Made by a program: the position numbers and the translations under genes. The notes under the pieces were generated by a model. It saw only the letters and a program-made list of their open reading frames with translations. It ran no database searches and was not told where the DNA came from. DNA of 64,000 nt, from the NCBI GenBank assembly GCA_964057225.1, contig OZ059895.1, forward strand, positions 19,001,688 to 19,065,687, read 5' to 3'. Position 1 is the first letter of the stretch. Every line of letters begins with the position of its first letter. Shown in pieces: positions 13,060 through 24,681 of this stretch. This DNA is from Auanema rhodensis. Taxonomy: Eukaryota; Nematoda; Chromadorea; Rhabditida; Rhabditidae.

Positions 13060-14432
13060 TTAATTACTCATCACTATGCTTCCAGTTTCAGATGAACCCC
13101 ATATTCTTTCTCTTAAAATACGTTTAACCTGAAAAATCGTACTGTTTATTCACGGTTTAATATAAGCTACAAACTTCTGAATTAGTTATTAAATAAATTA
13201 TAGCATTTGAACAACTATTAAGTACAACACAAATTGGAATTGTCATTAACCATGTATTGGATAAATTAAAATTTGTTATAATTATAGGTGAAAGATAAAA
13301 TAAAAACCAAGTAAATAGATAGAAGATATAAATTAAAGAAAATTGTAAAGCATATCTGAAATAATAGTTAGAATAGTTAAAATACTTACTATATAAATGT
13401 ATATTAATTAATATAAAATATAAAAAAACAAATAGTTATACAACTAAGAGAAAAATGCTTTGATGAGCACGAAGTAGCAGTTTGTATACAAATTGGACAA
13501 GAAGCTTACTTGTACTCTTTTCTACTCTGAGTATGTTTGAAAAGTTGATTTGTTAGTGACATTTGGTTTCTAACATAGAAATAAATCTTTAAATATTATA
13601 ATTATGTATAATATAATAGAAGAAACATGAAAACTAACTGATGTATAGCATATTATACTCATTATTGATGTTATACAATTAATTGGCATATTAATAAACA
13701 TTGAATAATTAGTTACATTATCCAATGTAATATACGAAAATGAATAAAGTTTTGGATTAATAACAAATCTTAAAAAATAAAAGTATTTAAGATTATATAG
13801 TTATGATGAAACTTACTCACAACATGGCAGAACTTTTTGAATAATAAAAGAAAGAATAAAAGATATAGATATCTGTATTAAAACTACATTTCGTACTAAC
13901 TTATATGTAAATATATTATATGATGGCAAACATACAACAACAAATCTGAAAAGTTTCGAAAATTTGTTTGAATACATTTGAATTCTTTTTTTCAAATTTT
14001 TCTTTAAATATCATTCAGACCTATTTATTGCCATTAGTATTTGACAAGCTGTTACATTTTGCCAAAAAAATACAAAAAGAAATGAAAGTAAATGAACAAT
14101 AAGACCATTACGGCCATCTGAAAGTAGCCAACTCTGAAATGTTTATGATAAAATTTAAATAATAACCATTGTAATAGATTACATCTAAAATAAATGCTGG
14201 AAATGAATATCCAAACATGATAAAGAGTATTAGAATATCAGTAAGAATATTTGAAAATGCAATAAGATAAACCGGAGAAGTCTTTGTTCTAAAGTTTTAA
14301 TTAAATAAGCTGTTAGATGTTTATAACTTACAAAAAACATAAAATAGAAACAGGATACAGAACTAATATAGTTATGATTATCCCAAAAATATTTATAATT
14401 GAAAGAATTGAAAGAAGGATTGTTTTAAGCAT
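13060..14432 (-). CDS. Seven-transmembrane serpentine receptor of nematode chemoreceptor type
   Basis: Proposed exons on the minus strand: 14332-14432, 14167-14288, 14021-14117, 13817-13945, 13575-13768, 13442-13524, 13175-13384, 13060-13128. They read 334 aa, a usual length for nematode chemoreceptors. Seven hydrophobic segments can be placed. TM2 contains SPVYLIAFSNILTDI. The end of TM3 carries the hallmark AINRF (the DRY position in these families). TM4 starts LVRNVVLIQIS and TM5 includes YTSVSFHVSS. TM7 has the motif SNAIIYLITNSEV, followed by a basic tail (KRILRERIW). This pattern fits the SRX/SRV/SRG-like serpentine superfamily, which senses environmental chemicals in ciliated neurons. 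The exon joining TM5 to TM6 is the weak point: it needs acceptors ending CAGAG and GTAAG, so the model could be wrong there or the gene mildly decayed. Confidence 0.6.
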
Positions 14433-14722
14433 TCTCAAAAGAAAATGAAATCTTTGAAAATTTAGATTTTTAATTATATTTCATAACATTTGTTATAGAA
14501 AGTACATTGGTGAACGATCAAAGTATAATTTTGAGTACAACATTAGAGAAAATACAAACAATTTTTAGAAAAATAGTGTGAGACAATAATGCCATTGTTT
14601 TACTCTTAGTAAAATGATTTGGTATATAATTTGTTCTGAATAGTTATGGGATAGCACATTAAATCAAAAGGAAGAAGAGGCAAATAACGAAATCTAAAAT
14701 TAGTTGCTTATACTATGTTTTT
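14433..14722. other. Intergenic DNA between receptor gene and satellite array
   Basis: About 290 bp of AT-rich sequence upstream of the receptor gene, ending abruptly at the first satellite monomer. No terminal inverted repeat or target duplication for the repeat complex is visible at this edge. Confidence 0.5.
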
Positions 14723-17700
14723 TGTGAACAAATCTTCTGGATGGGCTCGATATAAACCTTTTTTCCGGAATAAGGAGAAGTCCTAGCCAAATCTCACTAG
14801 GAATTTCAGATTCTACCCATCTGAATACCCAACCTCAGATTATTTTTATTTGATTTTAGTTGATGATCTTAGAGAAAAAGGGACATTCACCGGGCACAAC
14901 GTGAATAGAGCCTGAACTTTTTGTGAACAAATCTTCTGGATGGGCTCGATATAAACCTTTTTTCCGGAATAAGGAGAAGTCCTAGCCAAATCTCACTAGG
15001 AATTTCAGATTCTACACATCTGAATACCCAACCTCAGATTATTTTTATTTGATTTTAGTTGATGATCTTAGAGAAAAAGGGACATTCACCGGGCACAACG
15101 TGAATAGAGCCTGAACTTTTTTGTGAACAAATCTTCTGGATGGGCACGATATAACCTTTTTTCCGGAATAAGGAGAAGTCCTAGTCAAATCTCACTAGGA
15201 AATTCAGATTCTACACATCTGAATACCCAACCTCAGATTATTTTTATTTGATTTTAGTTGATGATCTTAGAGAAAAAAGGACATTCACCAGGCACAACGT
15301 GAATAGAGCCTGAACTTTTTTGTGAACAAATCTTAAAGATGGGCACGATATAAACCTTTTTTCCGGAATAAGGAGAAGTCCTAGTCAAATCTCACTAGGA
15401 AATTCAGATTCTACACATCTGAATACCCAACCTCAGATTATTTTTATTTGATTTTAGTTGATGATCTTAGAGAAAAAAGGACATTCACCAGGCACAACGT
15501 GAATAGAGCCTGAACTTTTTTGTGAACAAATCTTAAAGATGGGCACGATATAAACCTTTTTTCCGGAATAAGGAGAAGTCCTAGTCAAATCTCACTAGGA
15601 AATTCAGATTCTACACATCTGAATACCCAACCTCAGATTATTTTTATTTGATTTTAGTTGATGATCTTAGAGAAAAAAGGACATTCACCAGGCACAACGT
15701 GAATAGAGCCTGAACTTTTTTGTGAACAAATCTTAAAGATGGGCACGATATAAACCTTTTTTCCGGAATAAGGAGAAGTCCTAGTCAAATCTCACTAGGA
15801 AATTCAGATTCTACACATCTGAATACCCAACCTCAGATTATTTTTATTTGATTTTAGTTGATGATTTTTGAGAAAAAGGGACATTCACCAGGCACAACGT
15901 GAATAGAGCCTGAACTTTTTGTGAACAAATCTTATGGATGGGCACGATATAAACCTTTTTTCCGGAATAAGGAGGAGTCCTCGCCAATTCTCACTAGGAA
16001 ATTCAGATGCTACACATCTGAATACCCAACCTCAGATTATTTTTATTTGATTTTAGTAGATGATTTACGAGAAAAAAGGACATTCACCAGGCACAACTTG
16101 AATAGAGCCTGAACTTTTTTGTGAACAAATCTTCTGGATGGGCACGATATAAACCTTTTTTCCGGAATAAGGAGAAGTCCTAGTCAAATCTCACTAGGAA
16201 ATTCAGATTCTACACATCTGAATACCCAACCTCAGATTATTTTTATTCATTTTAGTTGATGATTTACGAGAAAAAAGGACATTCACCGGGCACAACGTGA
16301 ATAGAGCCTGAACTTTTTTGTGAACAAATCTTAAAGATGGGCACGATATAAACCTTTTTTCCGGAATAAGGAGGAGTCCTCGCCAATTCTCACTAGGAAA
16401 TTCAGATTCTACACATCTGAATACCCAACCTCAGCTTATTTTTATTTGATTTTAGTTGATGATTTACGAGAAAAAAGGACATTCACCGGGCACAACGTGA
16501 ATAGAGCCTGAACTTTTTTGTGAACAAATCTTAAAGATGGGCACGATATAAACCTTTTTTCCGGAATAAGGAGAAGTCCTAGTCAAATCTCACTAGGAAA
16601 TTCAAATTCTGCACATCTGAATACCCAACCTCAGATTATTTTTATTTGATTTTAGTTGATGATTTTTGAGAAAAAGGGACATTCACCAGGCACAACGTGA
16701 ATAGAGCCTGAACTTTTTTGTGAACAAATCTTAAAGATGGGCACGATATAAACCTTTTTTCCGGAATAAGGAGAAGTCCTAGTCAAATCTCACTAGGAAA
16801 TTCAGATTCTACACATCTGAATACCCAACCTCAGATTATTTTTATTTGATTTTAGTTGATGATTTTTGAGAAAAAGGGACATTCACCAGGCACAACGTGA
16901 ATAGAGCCTGAACTTTTTTGTGAACAAATCTTAAAGATGGGCACGATATAAACCTTTTTTCCGGAATAAGGAGAAGTCCTAGTCAAATCTCACTAGGAAA
17001 TTCAGATTCTACACATCTGAATACCCAACCTCAGATTATTTTTATTTGATTTTAGTTGATGATTTTTGAGAAAAAGGGACATTCACCAGGCACAACGTGA
17101 ATAGAGCCTGAACTTTTTTGTGAACAAATCTTAAAGATGGGCACGATATAAACCTTTTTTCCGGAATAAGGAGAAGTCCTAGTCAAATCTCACTAGGAAA
17201 TTCAGATTCTACACATCTGAATACCCAACCTCAGATTATTTTTATTTGATTTTAGTTGATGATTTTTGAGAAAAAGGGACATTCACCAGGCACAACGTGA
17301 ATAGAGCCTGAACTTTTTTGTGAACAAATCTTAAAGATGGGCACGATATAAACCTTTTTTCCGGAATAAGGAGAAGTCCTAGCCAAATCTCACTAGGAAT
17401 TTCAGATTCTACACATCTGAATACCCAACCTCAGATTATTTTTATTTGATTTTAGTTGATGATTTTTGAGAAAAAGGGACATTCACCAGGCACAACGTGA
17501 ATAGAGCCTGAACTTTTTTGTGAACAAATCTTAAAGATGGGCACGATATAAACCTTTTTTCCGGAATAAGGAGAAGTCCTAGTCAAATCTCACTAGGAAA
17601 TTCAGATTCTGCACATCTGAATACCCAACCTCAGATTATTTTTATTTGATTTTAGTTGATGATTTACGAGAAAAAAGGACATTCACCAGGCACAACGTGA

Positions 17701-20700
17701 ATAGAGCCTGAACTTTTTTGTGAACAAATCTTAAAGATGGGCACGATATAAACCTTTTTTCCGGAATAAGGAGAAGTCCTAGCCAAATCTCACTAGGAAT
17801 TTCAGATTCTACACATCTGAATACCCAACCTCAGATTATTTTTATTTGATTTTAGTTGATGATCTTAGAGAAAAAAGGACATTCACCGGGCACAACGTGA
17901 TTAGAGCCTGAACTTTTTTGTGAACAAATCTTCTGGATGGGCACGATATAAACCTTTTTTCCGGAATAAGGAGAAGTCCTAGTCAAATCTCACTAGGAAA
18001 TTCAGATTCTACACATCTGAATACCCAACCTCAGATTATTTTTATTTGATTTTAGTTGATGATTTTTGAGAAAAAGGGACATTCACCAGGCACAACGTGA
18101 ATAGAGCCTGAACTTTTTTGTGAACAAATCTTAAAGATGGGCACGATATAAACCTTTTTTCCGGAATAAGGAGAAGTCCTAGTCAAATCTCACTAGGAAA
18201 TTCAGATTCTACACATCTGAATACCCAACCTCAGATTATTTTTATTTGATTTTAGTTGATGATTTTTGAGAAAAAGGGACATTCACCAGGCACAACGTGA
18301 ATAGAGCCTGAACTTTTTTGTGAACAAATCTTCTGGATGGGCTCGATATAAACCTCTTTTCCTGAATAAGGAGACGTTCTAGCCAAATCTCACTAAGAAA
18401 TTCAGATTCTACACATCTGAATAACCAACCTCAGATTATTTTTATTTGATTTTAGTTGATGATTTTTGAGAAAAAGGGACATTCACCAGGCACAACGTGA
18501 ATAGAGCCTGAACTTTTTTGTGAACAAATCTTAAAGATGGGCACGATATAAACCTTTTTTCCGGAATAAGGAGAAGTCCTAGTCAAATCTCACTAGGAAA
18601 TTCAGATTCTACACATCTGAATACCCAACCTCAGATTATTTTTATTTGATTTTAGTTGATGATTTTTGAGAAAAAGGGACATTCACCAGGCACAACGTGA
18701 ATAGAGCCTGAACTTTTTTGTGAACAAATCTTCTGGATGGGCTCGATATAAACCTCTTTTCCTGAATAAGGAGACGTTCTAGCCAAATCTCACTAAGAAA
18801 TTCAGATTCTACACATCTGAATAACCAACCTCAGATTATTTTTATTTGATTTTAGTTGATGATTTACGAGAAAAAAGGACATTCACCAGGCACAACGTGA
18901 ATAGAGCCTGAACTTTTTTGTGAACAAATCTTAAAGATGGGCACGATATAAACCTTTTTTCCGGAATAAGGAGAAGTCCTAGCCAAATCTCACTAGGAAT
19001 TTCAGATTCTACACATCTGAATACCCAACCTCAGATTATTTTTATTTGATTTTAGTTGATGATCTTAGAGAAAAAAGGACATTCACCGGGCACAACGTGA
19101 TTAGAGCCTGAACTTTTTTGTGAACAAATCTTCTGGATGGGCACGATATAAACCTTTTTTCCGGAATAAGGAGAAGTCCTAGTCAAATCTCACTAGGAAA
19201 TTCAGATTCTACACATCTGAATACCCAACCTCAGATTATTTTTATTTGATTTTAGTTGATGATTTACGAGAAAAAAGGACATTCACCAGGCACAACGTGA
19301 ATAGAGCCTGAACTTTTTTGTGAACAAATCTTAAAGATGGGCACGATATAAACCTTTTTTCCGGAATAAGGAGAAGTCCTAGCCAAATCTCACTAGGAAT
19401 TTCAGATTCTACACATCTGAATACCCAACCTCAGATTATTTTCATTTGATTTTAGTTGATGATCTTAGAGAAAAAAGGACATTCACCGGGCACAACGTGA
19501 TTAGAGCCTGAACTTTTTTGTGAACAAATCTTCTGGATGGGCACGATATAAACCTTTTTTCCGGAATAAGGAGAAGTCCTAGTCAAATCTCACTAGGAAA
19601 TTCAGATTGTACACATCTGAATACCCAACCTCAGATTATTTTTATTTGATTTTAGTTGATGATTTTTGAGAAAAAGGGACATTCACCAGGCACAACGTGA
19701 ATAGAGCCTGAACTTTTTTGTGAACAAATCTTAAAGATGGGCACGATATAAACCTTTTTTCCGGAATAAGGAGAAGTCCTAGTCAAATCTCACTAGGAAA
19801 TTCAGATTCTACACATCTGAATACCCAACCTCAGATTATTTTTATTTGATTTTAGTTGATGATTTACGAGAAAAAAGGACATTCACCAGGCACAACGTGA
19901 ATAGAGCCTGAACTTTTTTGTGAACAAATCTTAAAGATGGGCACGATATAAACCTTTTTTCCGGAATAAGGAGAAGTCCTAGCCAAATCTCACTAGGAAT
20001 TTCAGATTCTACACATCTGAATACCCAACCTCAGATTATTTTTATTTGATTTTAGTTGATGATCTTAGAGAAAAAAGGACATTCACCGGGCACAACGTGA
20101 TTAGAGCCTGAACTTTTTTGTGAACAAATCTTCTGGATGGGCACGATATAAACCTTTTTTCCGGAATAAGGAGAAGTCCTAGTCAAATCTCACTAGGAAA
20201 TTCAGATTCTACACATCTGAATACCCAACCTCAGATTATTTTTATTTGATTTTAGTTGATGATTTACGAGAAAAAAGGACATTCACCAGGCACAACGTGA
20301 ATAGAGCCTGAACTTTTTTGTGAACAAATCTTAAAGATGGGCACGATATAAACCTTTTTTCCGGAATAAGGAGAAGTCCTAGCCAAATCTCACTAGGAAT
20401 TTCAGATTCTACACATCTGAATACCCAACCTCAGATTATTTTCATTTGATTTTAGTTGATGATCTTAGAGAAAAAAGGACATTCACCGGGCACAACGTGA
20501 TTAGAGCCTGAACTTTTTTGTGAACAAATCTTCTGGATGGGCACGATATAAACCTTTTTTCCGGAATAAGGAGAAGTCCTAGTCAAATCTCACTAGGAAA
20601 TTCAGATTCTACACATCTGAATACCCAACCTCAGATTATTTTTATTTGATTTTAGTTGATGATTTTTGAGAAAAAGGGACATTCACCAGGCACAACGTGA

Positions 20701-20830
20701 ATAGAGCCTGAACTTTTTTGTGAACAAATCTTCTGGATGGGCTCGATATAAACCTCTTTTCCTGAATAAGGAGACGTTCTAGCCAAATCTCACTAAGAAA
20801 TTCAGATTCTACACATCTGAATAACCAACC
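14723..20830 (+). repeat. Left satellite array, about 30 tandem copies of a 200-bp monomer
   Basis: Monomers start with tgtgaacaaatct and recur at 14723, 14922, 15122, 15321, 15521 and on at almost exactly 200-bp steps. Each monomer carries small dyads: TTCAGAT...ATCTGAA, TCCTAG...CTAGGA and TTCCGGAA. Variant positions (TTCTGGATGG or TTAAAGATGG; GATCTTAGAG, GATTTTTGAG or GATTTACGAG) alternate in a pattern. From about 18840 a 1000-bp, five-monomer higher-order unit repeats: the rare ttcatttgat variant sits at 19441 and again at 20441. The array ends part way through a monomer at the minisatellite. The ORF seen at 15921-16112 is a by-product of the repeat, not a gene. Confidence 0.97.
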
Positions 20831-20838
20831 TAAGCAAA

Positions 20839-21194
20839 ATGGAAAAATTGAAGAATCGAGGAGAAGCTGAGGAAGAACGGAAGGGTCCACGAGGAAACGA
20901 AGAGCCTTGGAAGAACCGAAGTGCCGAGGTGAAGCTGAGGAAGAACGGAAGAGTCCAGGAGGAACCGAAGAGGCCAGGAAGAATCGAAGAGTGCAGGAGA
21001 AAGCGACGAGCAGAGGAAGAGCCGTAGAGCCGAGGAGGAACCGAAGAGTCCAGGAAAAACCGAAGAGCCCAGGAGAGAGCGACAAGCAGAGGAAGAGCCG
21101 AAGAGCCGAGGAGGAACTGAAGAGTCCAGGAGAAACCGAAGAGCCGAGGAAGAACCGAAGAGTCTAGGATAAACCGAAGAAGCAGAGGAAGAAC
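20839..21194 (-). repeat. Purine-rich 19-bp minisatellite, outer left part
   Basis: Repeats of a 19-bp unit of the type gaagagtccaggaggaacc, nearly all purine on the + strand. It is the same array as 24843-26170, split by the Polinton insertion. The strand is given as the direction of the arm promoter. ORFs in all three frames on both strands reflect a 19-bp unit with no stop codon, not genes. Confidence 0.9.
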
Positions 21195-21339
21195 AGTAGT
21201 ATACAAAAGGTTGACGCTGGCGCACCTTTTTTGCAGATTTTCAACATTTTAAAAACATTTTTTCATCGAAAATCGTACTTAATTTCCCCAAAATGTGTCA
21301 TTTTTGAAAAATGACCAAAATTTGTCTGGCGCACCACTT
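21195..21339 (+). repeat. Left terminal inverted repeat of the Polinton remnant
   Basis: 145 bp, from AGTAGTATAC to GCGCACCACTT, matching the reverse complement of 24682-24842 almost throughout. Relative to the right TIR it lacks about 16 bp, apparently lost between two short TTTTGC repeats. The shared gtcatttttgaaaaatgac stretch is itself a dyad. Confidence 0.92.
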
Positions 21340-21454
21340 GAGGACCTTTTTAATTTTAAGTTAACGTCACCACATAGAGCTCAATAAAAGACAAACGGAG
21401 AGCACGAAATAAATGGATATCGCAAACTACTTAAATATTTTTACACGGCATAAT

Positions 21455-22414
21455 TCAATTGGAATCGGTGGAAGACGTACTATCAGAAGAGGTTGGACAG
21501 ATGTTCTCAACGATGTTTTGAAGAGTTTGCTTGATGTGATCCAGCGCAGAGGATTCGTCAGCGTTCGCCGCCGGACCTATAAAACAAAATAAATACATGT
21601 CTGTAATCAAAATATTAAAATGTACAAAGATTTAAAAACTCTATGTAAAATAATATAAAAATACCGAGGTAAGCGAGATCAGCGAGGACGGAAGCGCAAT
21701 TGCTGAGGTTGCGGAGTCGATTGAAGAGCAGCTTGAACGACGACATCTTAACAAATTAACATTTAAATATTAAATGGTTATGTATACTCTTGCATTAAGT
21801 GTTGTAATTTATCATTAAAACAATCGAAAGAAATCATACCTCATTGACGTCAGGCTGGAGAAGAGCTGGAGCAAGATGTCCACGCACTGAAAGAAACTTT
21901 GAAAAAATAATTCTAAAAAGCCTATGAATTTCTCCAATAGCAATATTGTTTACAAAATGTTAAGAGCAAGAAAAAGAAAAGTTTATCCTAACCGGAACGA
22001 CGCCGCAAGTCAGTCGTGATTCCTTCAATTGCATTGTAGAGGACCTGGCGGACGACATTACCAGAGTTTGAATCCCACTCCTCCAGCCTAAATGGGTAAA
22101 CGCTTTATGAGTTATATTAAAAGGCAAATGAAGATATAAAATCAATTATCAAAAGCTGATAACTGAATGTTTTTTGAAAAATAGAAATATGCACTCACTT
22201 GTCACGGACAACACTCACGACTCGATTAAGCAAATGTTGGATAGCGAGAGCTTGATCCTAAAATCATATTTTCAATATAAATACAGTCAAAAAATTTTGT
22301 AAGCTCCGTTAAAGCAATTTACATTCTTTTCCCGCTCAAATTCACTGAATAAATACATCCAAAACTTCAAACAATAATAGGTCAACTTACTGAAACATAT
22401 CGACGAGCCATCAT
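21455..22414 (-). CDS. Spliced 142-aa protein of unknown function inside the Polinton
   Basis: I do not recognise this family. Exons on the minus strand: 22391-22414, 22199-22257, 21993-22087, 21840-21886, 21665-21746, 21455-21576. They total 429 nt, exactly 142 codons plus a stop, and every junction is GT-AG. The protein starts MMARRYVS (the second Met is equally possible). It is hydrophilic and probably mostly helical, with no signal peptide or membrane segment; a run of serines and threonines precedes the stop. Its codons are much richer in G+C than the AT-rich host genes (LADLAYL uses CTC, GCT, GAT, CTC, GCT, TAC, CTC). Small spliced genes are not core Polinton genes, so I infer a cargo gene. 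An element of about 55 bp upstream (22548-22612) is shared with the protease gene at 49940. Confidence 0.7.
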
Positions 22415-22547
22415 ATGTCTACTAGCCTTCTACGTGCGATATGTAAAAATAGTCAAACAGTTCGATATTAAATTACGAACTCCAGAATTAATAAAATCTC
22501 TCGAAATAGTCATAGGAAAAGGAAAATTCATAGTTGGAAGTCTCTCG

Positions 22548-22612
22548 GCTTCCTCTGCGTCTCTGCTCACGCGTCACTCTCATCACCCTTCCACTCTGGA
22601 CCAACCTCAGGT
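22548..22612 (-). promoter_or_regulatory. Upstream element shared with the protease gene at 49940
   Basis: Read on the minus strand it runs from TTGGTCCAGAGTGG, through TGAGAGTG, to AGCAGAGACGCAGAG. The same order and spacing, apart from one 7-bp gap, is found at 49558-49618. It lies about 130-200 bp before the start codon of the 142-aa gene. GAGACGCAGAG contains the reverse complement of the CTGCGTCTC motif known from nematode promoters (recalled, not checked). Confidence 0.6.
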
Positions 22613-22714
22613 AAGGTAGCCATGTTTGGGGTTCATGGCTAGGTGGAAGTGAATTCACTTTCTAGTGAACACATCCATTTTCTACGAACTTCATCTCTTT
22701 TCATTTTCTTATTT

Positions 22715-23407
22715 CCTCCGGGTCTTGCAGATCCTGTTGAATTTAAAGAAAGATTTTGGAAACTATCTTCTTGAGTAATTTCTTTCATTTATAAATAAAT
22801 TACTTTTTCAATAATGCCTTCCATAATCATAGAATCGAAGACCTTTGGAAATCATAGATCCTCCGGATTGATAGAAATTTATGATCCCAAGAAAAGGAAT
22901 GAAATTGTACAATCATTCTTGAATCTATGATTTCCAAAGGTCTTCGAGGGGCTGGTATCGTTTCGCCAGCGGGAGTGCTCTATCCCAAATCCGGGGGGTC
23001 TGGTGGGGTATCCCCCCCAGATAGAGAGAGCTTCAACAAAATTTTAAAGTATTAAAAGTATCAGAGAGAGCACTCCCACTCGCAGAGATGAGACTCTTTA
23101 TTTTCAGGTAAAAAACGCATGCGCTCTAATGTTAACTCTTAGGGGGGGGGGGTGGGCGAAACGATACCAGCCCCTCGAAGACCTTTGGAAATCATAGATT
23201 CAAGAATGATTGTACAATTTCATTCCTTTTCTTGGGATCATAGATTTCTATCAATCCGGAGGATCTATGATTTCCAAAGGTCTTCGATTCTATGATTGCG
23301 GAAGGCATTTTTGAAAAAATAATTTATTTATAAATGAAAGAAATTACTCAAGAAGATAGTTTCCAAAATCTTTCTTTAAATTCAACAGGATCTGCAAGAC
23401 CCGGAGG
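22715..23407. repeat. Inverted repeat: two 253-bp arms around a 187-bp spacer, inside the Polinton
   Basis: Left arm 22715-22967 and right arm 23155-23407 are reverse complements with only a few mismatches. Each arm also folds on itself: a motif of about 25 bp (centred on gacctttggaaatcata) occurs in opposite orientation at both ends of its inner half, giving four copies overall. The spacer has a weaker inverted pair (gggagtgctct / agagcactccc), a C7/G6 hairpin at about 22996-23022 and a run of ten or more G at 23142-23152. The right arm contains the first 25 codons of the 96-aa ORF, so the left arm carries an inverted copy of that gene start. Confidence 0.93.
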
Positions 23408-23624
23408 ATCTGTAAGACATTCACCTGGTGAAGGTAGTGAAGGATTCGAAGAAGATTTAAAGAAAATGAAAAGAGATGAAGTTCGTAGAAAAGTTGCAAT
23501 GATTGGAAGTGAATTGAGAAAATACATTCTTAAATCCAAAGAAATCCAAACTATGAGAAAACAAGAAATGGTTGATTTCATTATGAAGTTTAGAGACATT
23601 ACTTTCGCTGAGTGTGAAGTTTAG
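23334..23624 (+). CDS. 96-aa hypothetical protein of the Polinton remnant
   Basis: Not recognised. A Ser/Gly-rich, probably disordered N-terminal third (QNLSLNSTGSARPGG) is followed by a charged helix (EEDLKKMKRDEVRRKVAMIG). The helix-turn pattern R-D-E-L/V-R-x-x-V is echoed at the start of the polymerase fragment downstream (SRDDLRKEIIKLL), which suggests duplicated or related leader sequences. The first codons lie in the right arm of the inverted repeat. The next ORF starts 85 bp further on. Confidence 0.4.
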   Translation: MKEITQEDSFQNLSLNSTGSARPGGSVRHSPGEGSEGFEEDLKKMKRDEVRRKVAMIGSELRKYILKSKEIQTMRKQEMVDFIMKFRDITFAECEV

Positions 23625-23709
23625 ATTTTTCTTGAAAAAAATTTTTCTATATAAAAAGGAAGTGTTGGATCCTTCTAAGGTTTGAAAAAGTAATTATTTT
23701 TGAGAAATA

Positions 23710-24225
23710 ATGGATCATTTCAATTCAATGTCAAGAGATGATCTTCGTAAAGAAATCATTAAACTTCTTGATATAATGTCTGGAGGTGTAAAAAGTAAAA
23801 GAATCCTCAGTGATTATCCGGAAGATCACTTACTTCATAGCACAGAGAATAAGAAAGTTGTCGGAAAATTCAAAGATGAATTGAATGGAAATATTATAAC
23901 TGAAATAGTTGCTCTAAAGCCTAAACAATATGCTTTTAAGACTCTAGATGGTGGTGAAACTAAGAAAAGTAAAGGTGTTAAAAAGAATGTTGTCAAGAAT
24001 GAGTTGACTGTCGATGATTATAAGCACAGCCTTTTTAATAAAACTGTTGTAAGAAAGACTCAATATAGTATTAGGAGTGTTAAACACACTATTATCACAC
24101 AATGTCAGAATAAAGTAGCTCTCAAAAATGATGAAGTTTCTACAGAACATAAACGTTATATTATTAAAGATAGTCACTCGACAATGGCATTTGGAAATGT
24201 CAATATTAAACCGAATCTTTTATAA
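23710..24225 (+). pseudogene. Truncated Polinton DNA polymerase B, C-terminal fragment (171 aa)
   Basis: From about residue 40 the reading frame follows the C-terminal end of protein-primed Polinton PolB: LHSTENKKVVGKFKDELNG, then EIVALKPKQYAFKTLDG, then KGVKKNVVKNELT, ending with KR-I-x-D-x-x-S-TMAFGN, the usual end of these proteins. Full PolB is roughly 1,000 aa or more; the exonuclease and the catalytic palm motifs are absent. The first 30 residues (from MDHFNSMSRDDL) are not polymerase-like and may come from another ORF joined by deletion. Its stop codon overlaps that of the protease on the other strand inside the palindrome TTATAA. Confidence 0.75.
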
Positions 24226-24621
24226 AAGAAATAAAACTGCACTTCCGAAGTCTTCTGAAGTCAAGTCAAAAAAGTAACCACAATGATGGGTTCCGAATTT
24301 TTGAAATTGAAATGTTGAAAGTTCTATTTTTCTATCTTTTCTATCTTTAAGATATTTTATGATTTCTTCTAGTGGATTCAATCCAAAAGAATCAAAATAA
24401 TAAATATTTTGTTTATTCTTGGAGTAGCAAACCCAATGAGTTCTTTTATTATTAGAAGAGTCTAGATTGACAATACCTACTTCTTTTTCTTTAATTCCTT
24501 CACTCGGCAATTTGTCTCTCATAAAGATTCCCCGGAAGTTCTTAATCTTTAATAATTCTACTAATTCAATGAGATCATAATTTGTCAGAGGTTTAAGATT
24601 TTTGTCGAATCTCAGATTCAT
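24220..24621 (-). CDS. Adenovirus-type cysteine protease of Polinton (PRO), 133 aa
   Basis: In Polintons this protease is thought to process capsid proteins, as adenain does in adenoviruses. The triad order His-Asp/Glu-Cys is visible: His in RTHWVCY (about residue 62), the conserved acidic/aromatic motif YYFDSFGLNP, and Cys in GTHHCGYF near the end. The protein is somewhat short but spans the core fold. ATG at 24621 is taken as start because the preceding in-frame codon is GTG. It runs tail to tail with the polymerase fragment, overlapping its stop, an arrangement kept from a compact viral-type gene map. All catalytic residues survive, though without other virion genes a function is doubtful. 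Confidence 0.82.
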   Translation of the reverse strand: MNLRFDKNLKPLTNYDLIELVELLKIKNFRGIFMRDKLPSEGIKEKEVGIVNLDSSNNKRTHWVCYSKNKQNIYYFDSFGLNPLEEIIKYLKDRKDRKIELSTFQFQKFGTHHCGYFFDLTSEDFGSAVLFLL

Positions 24622-24681
24622 CACTTAATAGCAGTAAAAACAATAAATACAAATGAAAAATTGAAAGTGGGCAAAATGGGT

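Noticed and set aside
14723-20830. Direct repeats considered as a CRISPR-like array
   Set aside because: Whole 200-bp monomers repeat head to tail with no unique spacers, and the genome is eukaryotic; it is a satellite.
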